From: Streptomyces sp. NRRL S-118
Lineage (GTDB): Bacteria > Actinomycetota > Actinomycetes > Streptomycetales > Streptomycetaceae
Assembly: GCF_000716335.1 (NCBI RefSeq)
Contig: NZ_KL591032.1
Location: 50,431 to 61,835 of the forward strand
Length of the DNA: 11,405 bases
Reading direction: 5' to 3'
A program made the position numbers and the translations under genes. The notes under the pieces are model-generated. The model saw only the letters and a program-made list of their open reading frames with translations. It had not been told where the DNA came from and ran no database searches. Shown here in pieces: positions 1 through 8,212 of the stretch (positions are counted from its first letter, which is position 1; each line of letters opens with the position of its first letter).

Positions 1-14
1 ACGCCGATCGGCGT
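1..14. repeat. 14-bp perfect palindrome at the window edge
   Basis: The first 14 bases, ACGCCGATCGGCGT, read identically on both strands. As RNA they would make only a short hairpin. The site may be part of a larger terminator or an operator belonging to a gene left of the window. Its function cannot be decided from what is visible. Confidence 0.4.
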
Positions 15-28
15 CGGTTGCCGCCCCG

Positions 29-54
29 CCGGCGTCCCGCTACCGGGACGCCGG
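29..54 (-). terminator. Hairpin terminator after the GAPDH gene
   Basis: Two perfect 11-base arms (CCGGCGTCCCG at 29-39 and CGGGACGCCGG at 44-54) enclose a 4-base loop. The structure starts 17 bases past the GAPDH stop codon in its direction of transcription. There is no T-run, which is usual for GC-rich actinobacterial terminators. It could also serve a gene entering from the left. Confidence 0.7.
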
Positions 55-71
55 ACCGGCGAGCGCCGGGA

Positions 72-1517
72 TCAGGCCACGGGGGCCGGGAAGGTCGGGT
101 ACTCCACCCCGGAGACGTGCTGGACGACACGGATGACCTGGCAGGAGTAGCCGAACTCGTTGTCGTACCACAGGTAGAGGATGGCGTTGTCGCCGTCGAC
201 CTTGGTGGCGCCGGCGTCGACGATCGAGGCGTGGCGGGAGCCGATGAAGTCGCTGGAGACCGCGTCGGGTGCCGTGGTGAAGTCGATCTGGCGCTTGAGC
301 GGCGAGGTCAGCGACACGTTGCGGAGGTAGTCGAGGACCTCCTCGCGGGTGGTCTCGCGGCCGAGCCGCAGGCTCAGGATCGCGATCGAGACGTCCGGCA
401 CCGGAACGCGGATCGAGCTGCCGGTGATCGGCGCCTTGAGGTCGGGCAGCGCCTTGGCGACGGCGGACGCGGCACCGGTTTCGGTGATGACCATGTTGAG
501 CGGCGCCGAGCGGCCGCGGCGGTCGGCCTTGTGGAAGTTGTCCAGCAGGTTCTGGTCGTTGGTGAACGAGTGGACGGTCTCCACGTGACCGCGCAGCACA
601 CCGTACTCGTCCGCCATCGCCTTCAGCGGCGGCACGATCGCGTTGGTGGTGCAGGAGGCGCAGGACAGGATCTGCTCGTCCGGCTTGATGGTGTCGTGGT
701 TGACGCCGTGGACGATGTTGGGGACGTCGCCCTTGCCCGGAGCGGTCAGGACGACCTTGTCGATCCCCGGCCGCAGGTGCTTCGACAGACCCTCGCGGTC
801 CCGCCACTTGCCGGTGTTGTCGATGAGGATGGCGTCCTTGATGCCGTACGCCGTGTAGTCGACCTCGGTCGGGTCGTTGGCGTAGATCACCTTGATCTCG
901 TTGCCGTTGGCGATGATCGTGCTGCTCGCCTCGTCGACGGTGATCGTGCCCTGGAACTGGCCGTGGATCGAGTCGCGGCGCAGCAGGGAGGCGCGCTTGA
1001 CGATGTCCTGGTCGCCGCCCTGGCGGACGACGATGGCGCGCAGGCGCAGGCCGTTGCCGGAACCCGCCTTCTCGATGAGCAGGCGGGCGACGAGGCGGCC
1101 GATGCGGCCGAAGCCGTAGAGGACGACGTCACGGCCCTCGCCGCGCTCGATCTTGTCGGCGCCGGTGGCGCCGGCGACGGCCTCGGCGGTGAACTCCTCC
1201 ACCGACAGACCGCGGTCGTCGGTCCCGTACGTCGCGGCGAGCATGCCGATGTCGATCTGCGACGGTCCGAGGTCGAGCGTGGTGAGGGCCTGCAGGAAGG
1301 GCAGCGTGTCGGTGACGGAGAGCTCCTCACCGGCGATCTGACGGGCGAATCGGTGGGTCTTGAGGATGCTGACCACCGACTTGTTCACCAAGGAGCGGCT
1401 GTGGACCAGGACGGTGACGTCCCGCTCCCGGTGCAGCTTCCCGATGATCGGGATCATCGACTCCGCGATTTCCTCGCGGTTCTTCCAGTTGGTGAACGAG
1501 TCGTCGTTGACAGTCAC
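72..1517 (-). CDS. gap: Glyceraldehyde-3-phosphate dehydrogenase, long form
   Basis: This 481-residue cytoplasmic enzyme should oxidise glyceraldehyde-3-phosphate to 1,3-bisphosphoglycerate with NAD(P) and phosphate, or run the reverse reaction, in central carbon metabolism. The Rossmann nucleotide motif GFGRIGR lies at residues 135-141. The active-site motif ASCTTN lies at 287-292 with catalytic Cys289, and the His partner is His316 in ETVHSFTNDQ. The C-terminal signature WYDNEFGYS covers 450-458. Ordinary GAPDHs are about 335 residues. This one has roughly 125 extra N-terminal residues before the Rossmann fold, as in a known long GAPDH subfamily. The start is GTG, with GAAAG (1526-1530) 8 bases upstream. 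It is transcribed alone, with a candidate promoter at 1549-1554 and a hairpin after the stop. Cofactor preference and direction of flux cannot be read from the sequence. Confidence 0.96.
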   Translation of the reverse strand: MTVNDDSFTNWKNREEIAESMIPIIGKLHRERDVTVLVHSRSLVNKSVVSILKTHRFARQIAGEELSVTDTLPFLQALTTLDLGPSQIDIGMLAATYGTDDRGLSVEEFTAEAVAGATGADKIERGEGRDVVLYGFGRIGRLVARLLIEKAGSGNGLRLRAIVVRQGGDQDIVKRASLLRRDSIHGQFQGTITVDEASSTIIANGNEIKVIYANDPTEVDYTAYGIKDAILIDNTGKWRDREGLSKHLRPGIDKVVLTAPGKGDVPNIVHGVNHDTIKPDEQILSCASCTTNAIVPPLKAMADEYGVLRGHVETVHSFTNDQNLLDNFHKADRRGRSAPLNMVITETGAASAVAKALPDLKAPITGSSIRVPVPDVSIAILSLRLGRETTREEVLDYLRNVSLTSPLKRQIDFTTAPDAVSSDFIGSRHASIVDAGATKVDGDNAILYLWYDNEFGYSCQVIRVVQHVSGVEYPTFPAPVA

Positions 1518-1548
1518 AGGCGTATCTTTCGAGCTAGGCGGCGCTCAT

Positions 1549-1554
1549 ATGCTA
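1549..1554 (-). promoter_or_regulatory. Candidate -10 element for the GAPDH gene
   Basis: On the minus strand the hexamer TAGCAT fits the TANNNT pattern of housekeeping -10 boxes. It lies about 32 bases before the GTG start and upstream of the GAAAG ribosome-binding site. No convincing -35 is visible (TGAATG at an 18-base spacing is the best), so an activator may be needed. Confidence 0.35.
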
Positions 1555-1590
1555 ACCCGTCGCCTGTTCGATCATTCACCGGGGTGTAGG

Positions 1591-1631
1591 TATGGGGGTT
1601 GGGGATGGTATGCCCCGATCTGTTATGCCCC
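1591..1631 (-). repeat. GGGGCATA boxes upstream of the GAPDH promoter
   Basis: Read on the minus strand, GGGGCATAAC and GGGGCATACC occur 15 bp apart (TATGCCCC on the plus strand at 1624-1631 and 1609-1616). A related CCCCCATACC follows at 1591-1598, closer to the gene. The boxes end about 37 bp before the candidate -10. The placement suits binding of an activator or repressor to phased sites, but no protein can be named. Confidence 0.4.
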
Positions 1632-1648
1632 CCGCTCCGGCCGCCGGG

Positions 1649-2395
1649 TCAGTGGGCGAGTGCCTCGTCCAGGTCGCTCAGCCAGTGGGTGACGGTCACG
1701 TCGTCGGTCTTGTAGGTACCGGGCGGGAGCGTCAGGGAGACCGAGGGGCCGGTGGAGCCCGATCCGTCGCGCGGCGCGAACAGCACGCCGAGCCGCGCCA
1801 CGGTGCGGCCGTTGACCTCGCTTCCCGTCCGCTCCCCCACCATCACCACGGAGGCGTACGCGGATTCCCCCGGCGCGAGCCGGATCACGCTGTGCCCGCG
1901 GGTGCCGTCGTCGACGGCGGTGGCGGCCTGGTCCTCGTCGAACCGCAGGAGCGGTGCGCCGTACAGGTCGCAGGGTACGGAGCCCCGGTTGGTGGTCGTG
2001 AGCAGCAGGTGATTGATGGGGCGGGCCGGCCGCTTGACGTCGACGGCGTTGTTGGCCCCGGTGCAGGTCACGACCGGGCCGCGGGCGCCGTCCGCGCCGT
2101 CGGCGGTACCGCCGCTCCCCGCTCCCCGGTCGCCCGCGGCCGAGCCGTTGCCCTTGCTGCCGGGGCGCGGCGTCGCCGTGCCGGTGGCCCGGTCACCGCC
2201 GGTCCCGGCCGGGCCACCGGACCCGGAAGCGTCCGGCGCGGAGGAGGCGGAGGAGGCGGCGGACCCGCCGGCCTGCGGCGTGCCCGAAGCGGAGCGTTCG
2301 GCTGCCGCGTTCCCGGACTCGCACGCGGTGGTGGCGAGTGCGGCTGCGAGGGCGATGGCCGCGAGGGCCGTGGCGCGCGTGGTCTTCGTACGCAT
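1649..2395 (-). CDS. Secreted DUF4232-like lipoprotein
   Basis: The 248-residue product begins with a lipoprotein-type signal: basic MRTKTTR, a hydrophobic Ala/Leu stretch (8-21), then LATTAC with the probable lipidated Cys25. The box is loose because Thr occupies the -3 position. Residues 26-107 are a Gly/Ser/Ala-rich linker typical of exported Streptomyces lipoproteins. The folded domain (about 108-245) starts VVTCTGANNA and contains SVPCDLYGAP and IRLAPGESAYASV. Cys111 and Cys142 would form a disulfide. This layout matches DUF4232, a family of unknown function found on the actinobacterial cell surface. The ATG has AAGAGA (2401-2406) 5 bases upstream. The gene is divergent from a membrane HTH protein that also has a two-cysteine ectodomain, so a shared envelope role is possible but unproven. 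Confidence 0.85.
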   Translation of the reverse strand: MRTKTTRATALAAIALAAALATTACESGNAAAERSASGTPQAGGSAASSASSAPDASGSGGPAGTGGDRATGTATPRPGSKGNGSAAGDRGAGSGGTADGADGARGPVVTCTGANNAVDVKRPARPINHLLLTTTNRGSVPCDLYGAPLLRFDEDQAATAVDDGTRGHSVIRLAPGESAYASVVMVGERTGSEVNGRTVARLGVLFAPRDGSGSTGPSVSLTLPPGTYKTDDVTVTHWLSDLDEALAH

Positions 2396-2708
2396 GGTGA
2401 TCTCTTGCTTCCCGTCGGAGTGGATGCCGGTGACGATCGGTCAGCGCGTGTCCCGGGGCGCCGGGACGGCGAAGCGCGCTGCGACGGCCGGGGCCCGGTG
2501 CGGCGGTGGGATGCGGTGCTCCAGTCCCGACGCCGTGCGGCCCGGATGGCTGAACACACCATGCTGTGCTGTTCGTTGTCCCAGCCATCCGGTGGCGACA
2601 ATACGGGAGGCTGGAACGCTCGTACCGGGCTCGGCCTGGGGAAACACACATCCCCTGGAATGCGTTCCAGGAACATCCCAGGGGATGCGAACGAAAGGAT
2701 CACGAGGG
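2396..2708. other. Divergent intergenic region, lipoprotein / HTH gene
   Basis: No gene is supported in these 313 bases, which must hold promoters for both flanking genes. A TTGTC (2576-2580) / GACAA (2597-2601) inverted pair lies in the middle. TTGTCC at 2576 with CAATAC at 2599 could be a weak plus-strand promoter. The right end carries the nested palindromes described separately. Confidence 0.5.
2649..2687. promoter_or_regulatory. Nested palindromes, probable operator before the HTH gene
   Basis: CATCCCCTGG (2649-2658) pairs perfectly with CCAGGGGATG (2678-2687). Inside this, CCTGGAA (2654-2660) pairs perfectly with TTCCAGG (2665-2671) around a 4-base centre. The two pairings share CCTGG, so as RNA they exclude each other. 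As DNA they give overlapping dyads 21 bp before the GTG start. An upstream GGGGA (2638-2642) can also pair with TCCCC (2651-2655). Autoregulation by the HTH protein is the simplest guess. Confidence 0.55.
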
Positions 2709-4322
<1,614 letters not shown>

Positions 4323-4346
4323 TCCCGTACGCCCCGCCGCGGTGGG

Positions 4347-4379
4347 CCGCCCCGGCAGGCTCCTCCCGGGGGGTGGCGG
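4347..4379 (+). terminator. Possible imperfect terminator after the HTH gene
   Basis: CCGCCCC (4347-4353) can pair with GGTGGCGG (4372-4379) with one bulged T, starting 24 bases after the stop codon. The stem is imperfect, so termination may be partial and the next gene could be co-transcribed. Confidence 0.3.
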
Positions 4380-4418
4380 TCGCCGCGCGTCGTACCGCTC
4401 TCCGGCAGGCTGGTACGA

Positions 4419-5177
4419 GTGACAGCAGACGCGCGGCGGCCGGCCCTCACGCCCGACGGACGGTACGTCGTCATCAACGGCGGACGCCGGCGGGCGACGG
4501 ACCCGGACATTCCCGGCGACGCGGCCGCGCGGCTCCGGTCCCGCCTGATGGCGGCGCGCCACGCGGTCGGCGCCGCCCGGCGGGCCCGGGACGTCGAGGG
4601 GGAACGCGCCGCCCGGGCCCGTGTGCACACGGCGAAGGTCGCGCTGGGCGAGCGCGGCGCGCCCAGGTGGGAACAGCCGGACGCGGAGCGGCGCACCCGC
4701 TGGACCCGCCTGCGGACGGCTCATCCCCTCCACGACCCTCTGCGATGGAGCGTGACGACGCGGCGGGCGCTTGCCGGCAGGGCTCCGCCCCCGGCCGCGG
4801 CACGAGGCGACGGCCAGGGGCGGTGCGGTTCTCTGGTGGAGGCTAGGGCGCCATCTCGTAGGCACCGGCCAGCGCCTCGACGCGCTCCCAGACCCGCGCC
4901 GACCGCGCCTCGTCCACGACCGGGCGGCGTACGGCGCCGAGCGACCAGAGCTGCTGCTGCTCGGTGGCGGAGTCCTTGCCGTGCAGTTCGACGGCGTGCG
5001 CGGAGAAGTCGCGGACGAGGACGGCGAACAGCTCGTCCAGCACGTCCCCGTCCAGGTCCGTCAGCCGCGCCTGCTCGAGGATCAGCTGGCCGTGGACCAC
5101 GAGCGCGAACAGCTGCCCGACCGCAAGGAGGAGGTCCAGGTCACGGCTCTGCTCCTCGTCGGGGGCGGCGGTGGTGA
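4419..5177 (+). CDS. Small conserved protein with abnormal C-terminal run-on
   Basis: The first 100 or so residues look genuine: LTPDGRYVVINGG, RRRATDPDIP, a helical Arg/Ala-rich stretch (37-75), AKVALGERGAP, and WEQPDAERRTRW (84-95). This is a short Streptomyces family of unknown function whose members, as I recall, run about 90-110 residues and end soon after the WWE...RRARW segment. Databases often carry an uninformative 'Tol'-type name for it, which should not be trusted. The start is GTG with a weak AGG 9 bases upstream. Here the frame stays open to 5177, about 140 residues further. It passes a hairpin at 4774 and lies antisense to the end of the acyl-CoA dehydrogenase gene. A TGA one frame over at 4753-4755 would give a normal length, so a one-base insertion, a lost stop or a sequencing error is likely. 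Functional sequence probably ends near 4710-4755. Confidence 0.6.
   Translation: MTADARRPALTPDGRYVVINGGRRRATDPDIPGDAAARLRSRLMAARHAVGAARRARDVEGERAARARVHTAKVALGERGAPRWEQPDAERRTRWTRLRTAHPLHDPLRWSVTTRRALAGRAPPPAAARGDGQGRCGSLVEARAPSRRHRPAPRRAPRPAPTAPRPRPGGVRRRATRAAAARWRSPCRAVRRRARRSRGRGRRTARPARPRPGPSAAPARGSAGRGPRARTAARPQGGGPGHGSAPRRGRRW
4774..4794. terminator. Hairpin between convergent genes
   Basis: CCGG (4774-4777) and GGGC (4780-4783) pair with GCCC (4787-4790) and CCGG (4791-4794) around a TCC loop, with a two-base bulge. It lies 48 bases past the acyl-CoA dehydrogenase stop on the minus strand and just after the expected end of the small plus-strand gene. It may therefore terminate both. 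Confidence 0.45.
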
Positions 5178-6570
5178 CGAACTCGCACAGGGCGTCGGCC
5201 TGTTCGCGGAAGCGGCCGACGTTGGGCAGGTGGGCGTACGCGTCGAAGGCGGGGCGCCAGTCGTGGAAGCGCACGGAACCCAGGCCGCGGGCCGGGCCCT
5301 GCCGGAAGAGGAACGCGTCGTCGGCGGCGTCGAGCCGGGTCGGGACGGGCTCGTACGCGACGGGGTCCAGCAGGTGGTTGCGCATGAACTTGAGGATCAG
5401 CGCGAGGTTGACGTGGACCGTGCCCTCCAGCTTCGGGAGCCCCCGGATCTCGACGGCGGCCTGGGCGAAGTAGTTGTCCTTCTCGAAGCCCTTGGCGGCG
5501 ATGACGTCCCACATCAGGTCGATGACCTTCTCGCCCTCCGTGGTGACCTTCATCTTGGTCATCGGGTTGAAGAGGAGGTAGCGGCGGTCGTCGGGGCCGG
5601 CCGAGCGGAAGTAGTCGACGGCGCGGTCGCTGAACAGCTTCATGCCGACGAGGCGGACGTACGCGTCGGTCAGCTCCCGGCGCACGTGCGGGAAGGCGGT
5701 GACGGGCCGCCCGTAGAGGATGCGGCCGTGCGCGTGCGTGACGGCCTCGTACATGGCGTGCTCGCAGATGCCGATCGAGGCGGTGCACAGGTTGAACTTG
5801 CCGACGTTGACCGTGTTGAGCGCGGCGTCGAAGGCGGCGCGGCCGGTGTGCAGGACGTCCTGCGGGGCGACCGGGTAGTTCTCCAGGCGGAACTCGCTGA
5901 CGTACTTGGAGGAGTCGACGACGTTCTTCACCAGGTGGTACGCCGGGTGGCGGCTGTCGGCGGCGAAGAAGACGTAACCGTCGGGGCCCTCGACGTCGGT
6001 GCGGCGGCCGAAGACGGAGACGAGGCCGGCGGCGTTGCCGTTGCCGATGTAGTACTTGGAGCCGGTGGCCCGGAAGCCGCCCTCGCCGTCGGGCTCCAGG
6101 AGCATGTCGGTGGAGTAGATGTCGGCGCCGTGGGCCTTTTCGGACAGACCGAAGGCGAACACCTCGCCCTGGGAGAGCAGCTCGGCCGCGCGGGCGCGGG
6201 CAGCGGCGTTGTCGCTCTGCCAGACGGGTCCGAGGCCGAGGATGGTGACCTGCCAGGCGTACCAGTAGTCGAGCCCGTAGAAGCCGAAGATCTCGTTGAG
6301 GGCGGCGATGCGGGCGGTGTCCCACCGCTTGTCCTGCTGCCCGGCGCCCTCAGCGGCGGACGCGGGGGTGAGGAAGGTCGCGAAGAGTCCTTCCTTGGCG
6401 GCGAAGGCCAGGAAGTCCGCGAGCCAGGCCCGGGAGCGGTAGTCCTCGATCAGCCTGCGCTTGCCGCGCTCCTCGAACCAGTCCACGGTGGCGCGCAGCA
6501 GCCTGCGGGTCTCGGGGTCGAAGTGAGCGGGGTCGTACGTGCGCGGGTTGAACAGCAGCGGGTCGGCCAT
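4843..6570 (-). CDS. Acyl-CoA dehydrogenase family protein
   Basis: This 575-residue flavoenzyme of the acyl-CoA dehydrogenase superfamily should use FAD to introduce a double bond into an acyl thioester or a related substrate in the cytoplasm. Visible family features are the FAD-contact segment FAFGLSEKAHGAD (138-150), GSKYYIGNGNAAG (170-182), the helical GRPVTAFPHVRRELTDAY (287-304), and LEGTVHVNLALI (381-392). The Glu of EGT (Glu382) occupies the position of the catalytic base in short/medium-chain enzymes. The protein is longer than the usual 380-400 residues, with an N-terminal extension of about 70 residues and a helical tail beyond 400, so it is a divergent branch. Substrate cannot be predicted. 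GGAAAGG (6580-6586) lies 9 bases before the ATG. It follows a padR-like gene by 64 bases on the same strand, which suggests co-transcription and PadR control. Confidence 0.93.
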   Translation of the reverse strand: MADPLLFNPRTYDPAHFDPETRRLLRATVDWFEERGKRRLIEDYRSRAWLADFLAFAAKEGLFATFLTPASAAEGAGQQDKRWDTARIAALNEIFGFYGLDYWYAWQVTILGLGPVWQSDNAAARARAAELLSQGEVFAFGLSEKAHGADIYSTDMLLEPDGEGGFRATGSKYYIGNGNAAGLVSVFGRRTDVEGPDGYVFFAADSRHPAYHLVKNVVDSSKYVSEFRLENYPVAPQDVLHTGRAAFDAALNTVNVGKFNLCTASIGICEHAMYEAVTHAHGRILYGRPVTAFPHVRRELTDAYVRLVGMKLFSDRAVDYFRSAGPDDRRYLLFNPMTKMKVTTEGEKVIDLMWDVIAAKGFEKDNYFAQAAVEIRGLPKLEGTVHVNLALILKFMRNHLLDPVAYEPVPTRLDAADDAFLFRQGPARGLGSVRFHDWRPAFDAYAHLPNVGRFREQADALCEFVTTAAPDEEQSRDLDLLLAVGQLFALVVHGQLILEQARLTDLDGDVLDELFAVLVRDFSAHAVELHGKDSATEQQQLWSLGAVRRPVVDEARSARVWERVEALAGAYEMAP

Positions 6571-6634
6571 GGGTGTCCGCCTTTCCGGCTCGGTATGAGG
6601 GTGATGGTGCTGAGGGTGGTCGTGGCGGCCCGGT

Positions 6635-7201
6635 TCACTGCCCGGAACCGAGCCGGCGGAGGGTGGCGAGGACGTCGTCGAGCCAGGCGACCGTCATCCG
6701 CTCGTAGGCGATGCCGCCGCGCAGGACGACGTGCTGGAGCTCCCGGCCGGCATCGGGCACCGCGGAGCCGCCCGGGGCGTCCGGTCCGGTGAAGTCGCGC
6801 TCCTCCCCAGCCAGGTAGTGCGCGAGCCGCTCGGAGTGCACCTGCCGGTATCGCTCCACCTCGCGGATCAGGGCTGCGGGGTCGTCGAAGGCCGCCCCCC
6901 GGATCTTCACGGCGAGGTCGTGGCGGACACTCTCGGGTTCGATCGGCTCGTGCAACCACCGGGAGAGGACGTCCCGGCCGAGGGCGGCGACGGAGTACTC
7001 CTTCTTGTCCGGGCGGCCCTGCTGCGGGACCTCGCGGACGTCGATCCAGCCGTCGCTCTCCATGCGCTTGAGCACGCGGTAGATCTGCTGGTGCGTGGCG
7101 GTCCAGAAGTACCCGATGGACCGCTCGAACCGCCGGGCCAGCTCATAGCCGGAGCCGGGCTTCTCCAGGAGGGAGACGAGGATCGCGTGGTCGAGCGCCA
7201 T
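6635..7201 (-). CDS. PadR-family transcriptional regulator
   Basis: This 188-residue regulator has the PadR winged-helix domain at residues 1-80: MALDHAILVSLLEKPGSGYEL, then the recognition region HQQIYRVLKRMESDGWI, then the wing QQGRPDKKEYSVAALG. A mostly helical C-terminal domain (about 90-185, including REVERYRQVHSERLAHY) is the usual dimerisation region. PadR proteins are typically repressors released by a small aromatic or lipophilic ligand. The ATG has AGAAGA (7209-7214) 7 bases upstream. A perfect palindrome at 7215-7232 directly precedes it and is very likely its own operator. The next gene on the strand is the acyl-CoA dehydrogenase, the probable second member of the controlled unit. 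The effector is unknown. Confidence 0.94.
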   Translation of the reverse strand: MALDHAILVSLLEKPGSGYELARRFERSIGYFWTATHQQIYRVLKRMESDGWIDVREVPQQGRPDKKEYSVAALGRDVLSRWLHEPIEPESVRHDLAVKIRGAAFDDPAALIREVERYRQVHSERLAHYLAGEERDFTGPDAPGGSAVPDAGRELQHVVLRGGIAYERMTVAWLDDVLATLRRLGSGQ

Positions 7202-7207
7202 GCCCCG

Positions 7208-7237
7208 ATCTTCTTATGCAACTCGTTGCATAGACAA
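7208..7237 (-). promoter_or_regulatory. Candidate promoter of the padR-dehydrogenase unit
   Basis: On the minus strand TTGTCT (7232-7237) could be a -35. GAAGAT (7208-7213, 18-base spacing) or TAAGAA (7211-7216, 15-base spacing) could be a -10. The spacer is the palindrome itself. Transcription would then start at or very near the ATG, so either the mRNA is nearly leaderless or the true promoter lies further upstream. The assignment is weak. Confidence 0.3.
7215..7232. promoter_or_regulatory. 18-bp palindrome, probable PadR operator
   Basis: TATGCAAC (7215-7222) and GTTGCATA (7225-7232) are perfect inverted arms around a 2-base centre. The site is AT-rich compared with its surroundings and lies 13 bp before the padR start. 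ATGCAA/TTGCAT-type dyads next to the gene are usual for PadR autoregulation. No second copy was seen in the window. Confidence 0.75.
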
Positions 7238-7248
7238 GCGCCGGGGCA

Positions 7249-7270
7249 CGGGTGAGACACGGCTCACCCG
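7249..7270 (-). terminator. Hairpin between the unknown gene and padR
   Basis: CGGGTGAG (7249-7256) pairs perfectly with CTCACCCG (7263-7270) around a 6-base loop. It lies about 94 bases past the stop of the upstream minus-strand gene and before the padR operator. A terminator that insulates padR is the likeliest role, although there is no T-run. Confidence 0.45.
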
Positions 7271-7363
7271 GCGCCGCCTCCGCCCGGCTCTGTTCCCGGG
7301 CCGGCCGGGCGCGGTACGGGGCCCCTTGCCACCGGCCCGCGTCCCGGGCCCGCGCACCGGACG

Positions 7364-8038
7364 TCACACCGGCGGGACGACCCCCGTGACACCGGCCCGC
7401 ACCGCCAGGTCCACCGCCGCGGCGAGCCGCTCGGGCGCCACACCCCGCGGGAGCGCCGCCGTGAGGAGCGCCGACACCGCCGCCGCGTCGGCCGTACGCG
7501 CCTCCGCGCGCTCGCGGAACCGGGTGACGGCCCCGTACAGCTCCGCCTCCTCCTCACGGGAACGGCCGTCGTCGCCCGCGAGGCAGGCGGCGAGAGCCGT
7601 GAACTCCGCCTCGGAGCCCACCCAGGGCGCCGCACCCTCCAGGCCGTCCTCGCTCAGCTCCTCCGGGTAGCGGATGCGGTGCCAGGAACCGTTCTCCCAC
7701 CAGTAGACGAAGCCGAACAGATTGCCTTCGGCGTCGTCACGCAGTTGCTCCCAGGGCAGCCAGTCCGGACCACCCGCCAGGAAGTCGATCTGCTCCCCTC
7801 CGACGTGCGTGTGGCTGCCGTCCGGGTCCTGGCCGACGAAGACGGCGCGCTCCCCGTCGAGCACGGTGAGCCGCCACCAGCCGCACGCTCCGGTCGCATG
7901 GCACCACAGCCCGTGCTCGTCGAGGACGTGCTCCGGACGACCGTCGTCACAGGCGCCCTCCAGCAGGGCGAAGGTGACGGCCCGCGCCCACAGGCGCGCA
8001 GGGTGGTCGAGGTCCTCGGGGCGGCTGGGCACGTGCAC
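7364..8038 (-). CDS. Protein of unknown function, 224 residues
   Basis: I do not recognise this protein. The GTG start at 8038 was chosen because GGAAGGA (8047-8053) lies 8 bases upstream. It gives the sequence VHVPSRPEDLDHPARLWARAV. The frame stays open further upstream but without a comparable ribosome site. There is no signal peptide or membrane segment. The central part is rich in Trp and acidic residues: CGWWRLTV (52-59), GPDWLPWEQLRDD (80-92) and FVYWWENGSWHRIRYP (100-115). The C-terminal 80 residues look helical and Ala/Arg/Glu-rich. Cys30, Cys46 and Cys52 lie in the N-terminal third. The coding pattern and third-position GC agree with a real gene. It is divergent from the short leader frame and acetyltransferase at 8213-9206, and nothing in the context fixes a function. 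Confidence 0.8.
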   Translation of the reverse strand: MHVPSRPEDLDHPARLWARAVTFALLEGACDDGRPEHVLDEHGLWCHATGACGWWRLTVLDGERAVFVGQDPDGSHTHVGGEQIDFLAGGPDWLPWEQLRDDAEGNLFGFVYWWENGSWHRIRYPEELSEDGLEGAAPWVGSEAEFTALAACLAGDDGRSREEEAELYGAVTRFRERAEARTADAAAVSALLTAALPRGVAPERLAAAVDLAVRAGVTGVVPPV

Positions 8039-8212
8039 GGGGTGGTTCCTTCCGGTCGGTGTGGGGGTCAGCCTCACACAGCCGGTGAGCCGCTCCCGCA
8101 TCGGCCCGTACCGTCCGACTGCCCTGCGCGCACCGAAAGTTGTGGACATGATCGCGCCGAGACGCTTAACGTGACGGGTGACGCCCACGACAGCGGAAAG
8201 GAGGCGAGTGCC

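Noticed and set aside
18..1589. Long open frame on the plus strand opposite the GAPDH gene
   Set aside because: It is antisense to a gene with full catalytic motifs, is low-complexity (Asp/Val/Gly/Arg), and has no ribosome site. It is a by-product of high GC.
2013..2708. Long upstream extension of the HTH protein frame
   Set aside because: The frame is open by chance through the divergent lipoprotein gene. The GTG at 2709 has a well-spaced ribosome site and gives the expected N-terminus.
4771..6792. 673-codon open frame on the plus strand
   Set aside because: It mirrors the acyl-CoA dehydrogenase and padR genes, with a repetitive Val/Gly/Glu/Asp composition and no recognisable domain.
8039..8188. 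Upstream extension of the 224-residue gene
   Set aside because: The strong GGAAGGA site is placed for the GTG at 8038, and the extension has no comparable ribosome site.
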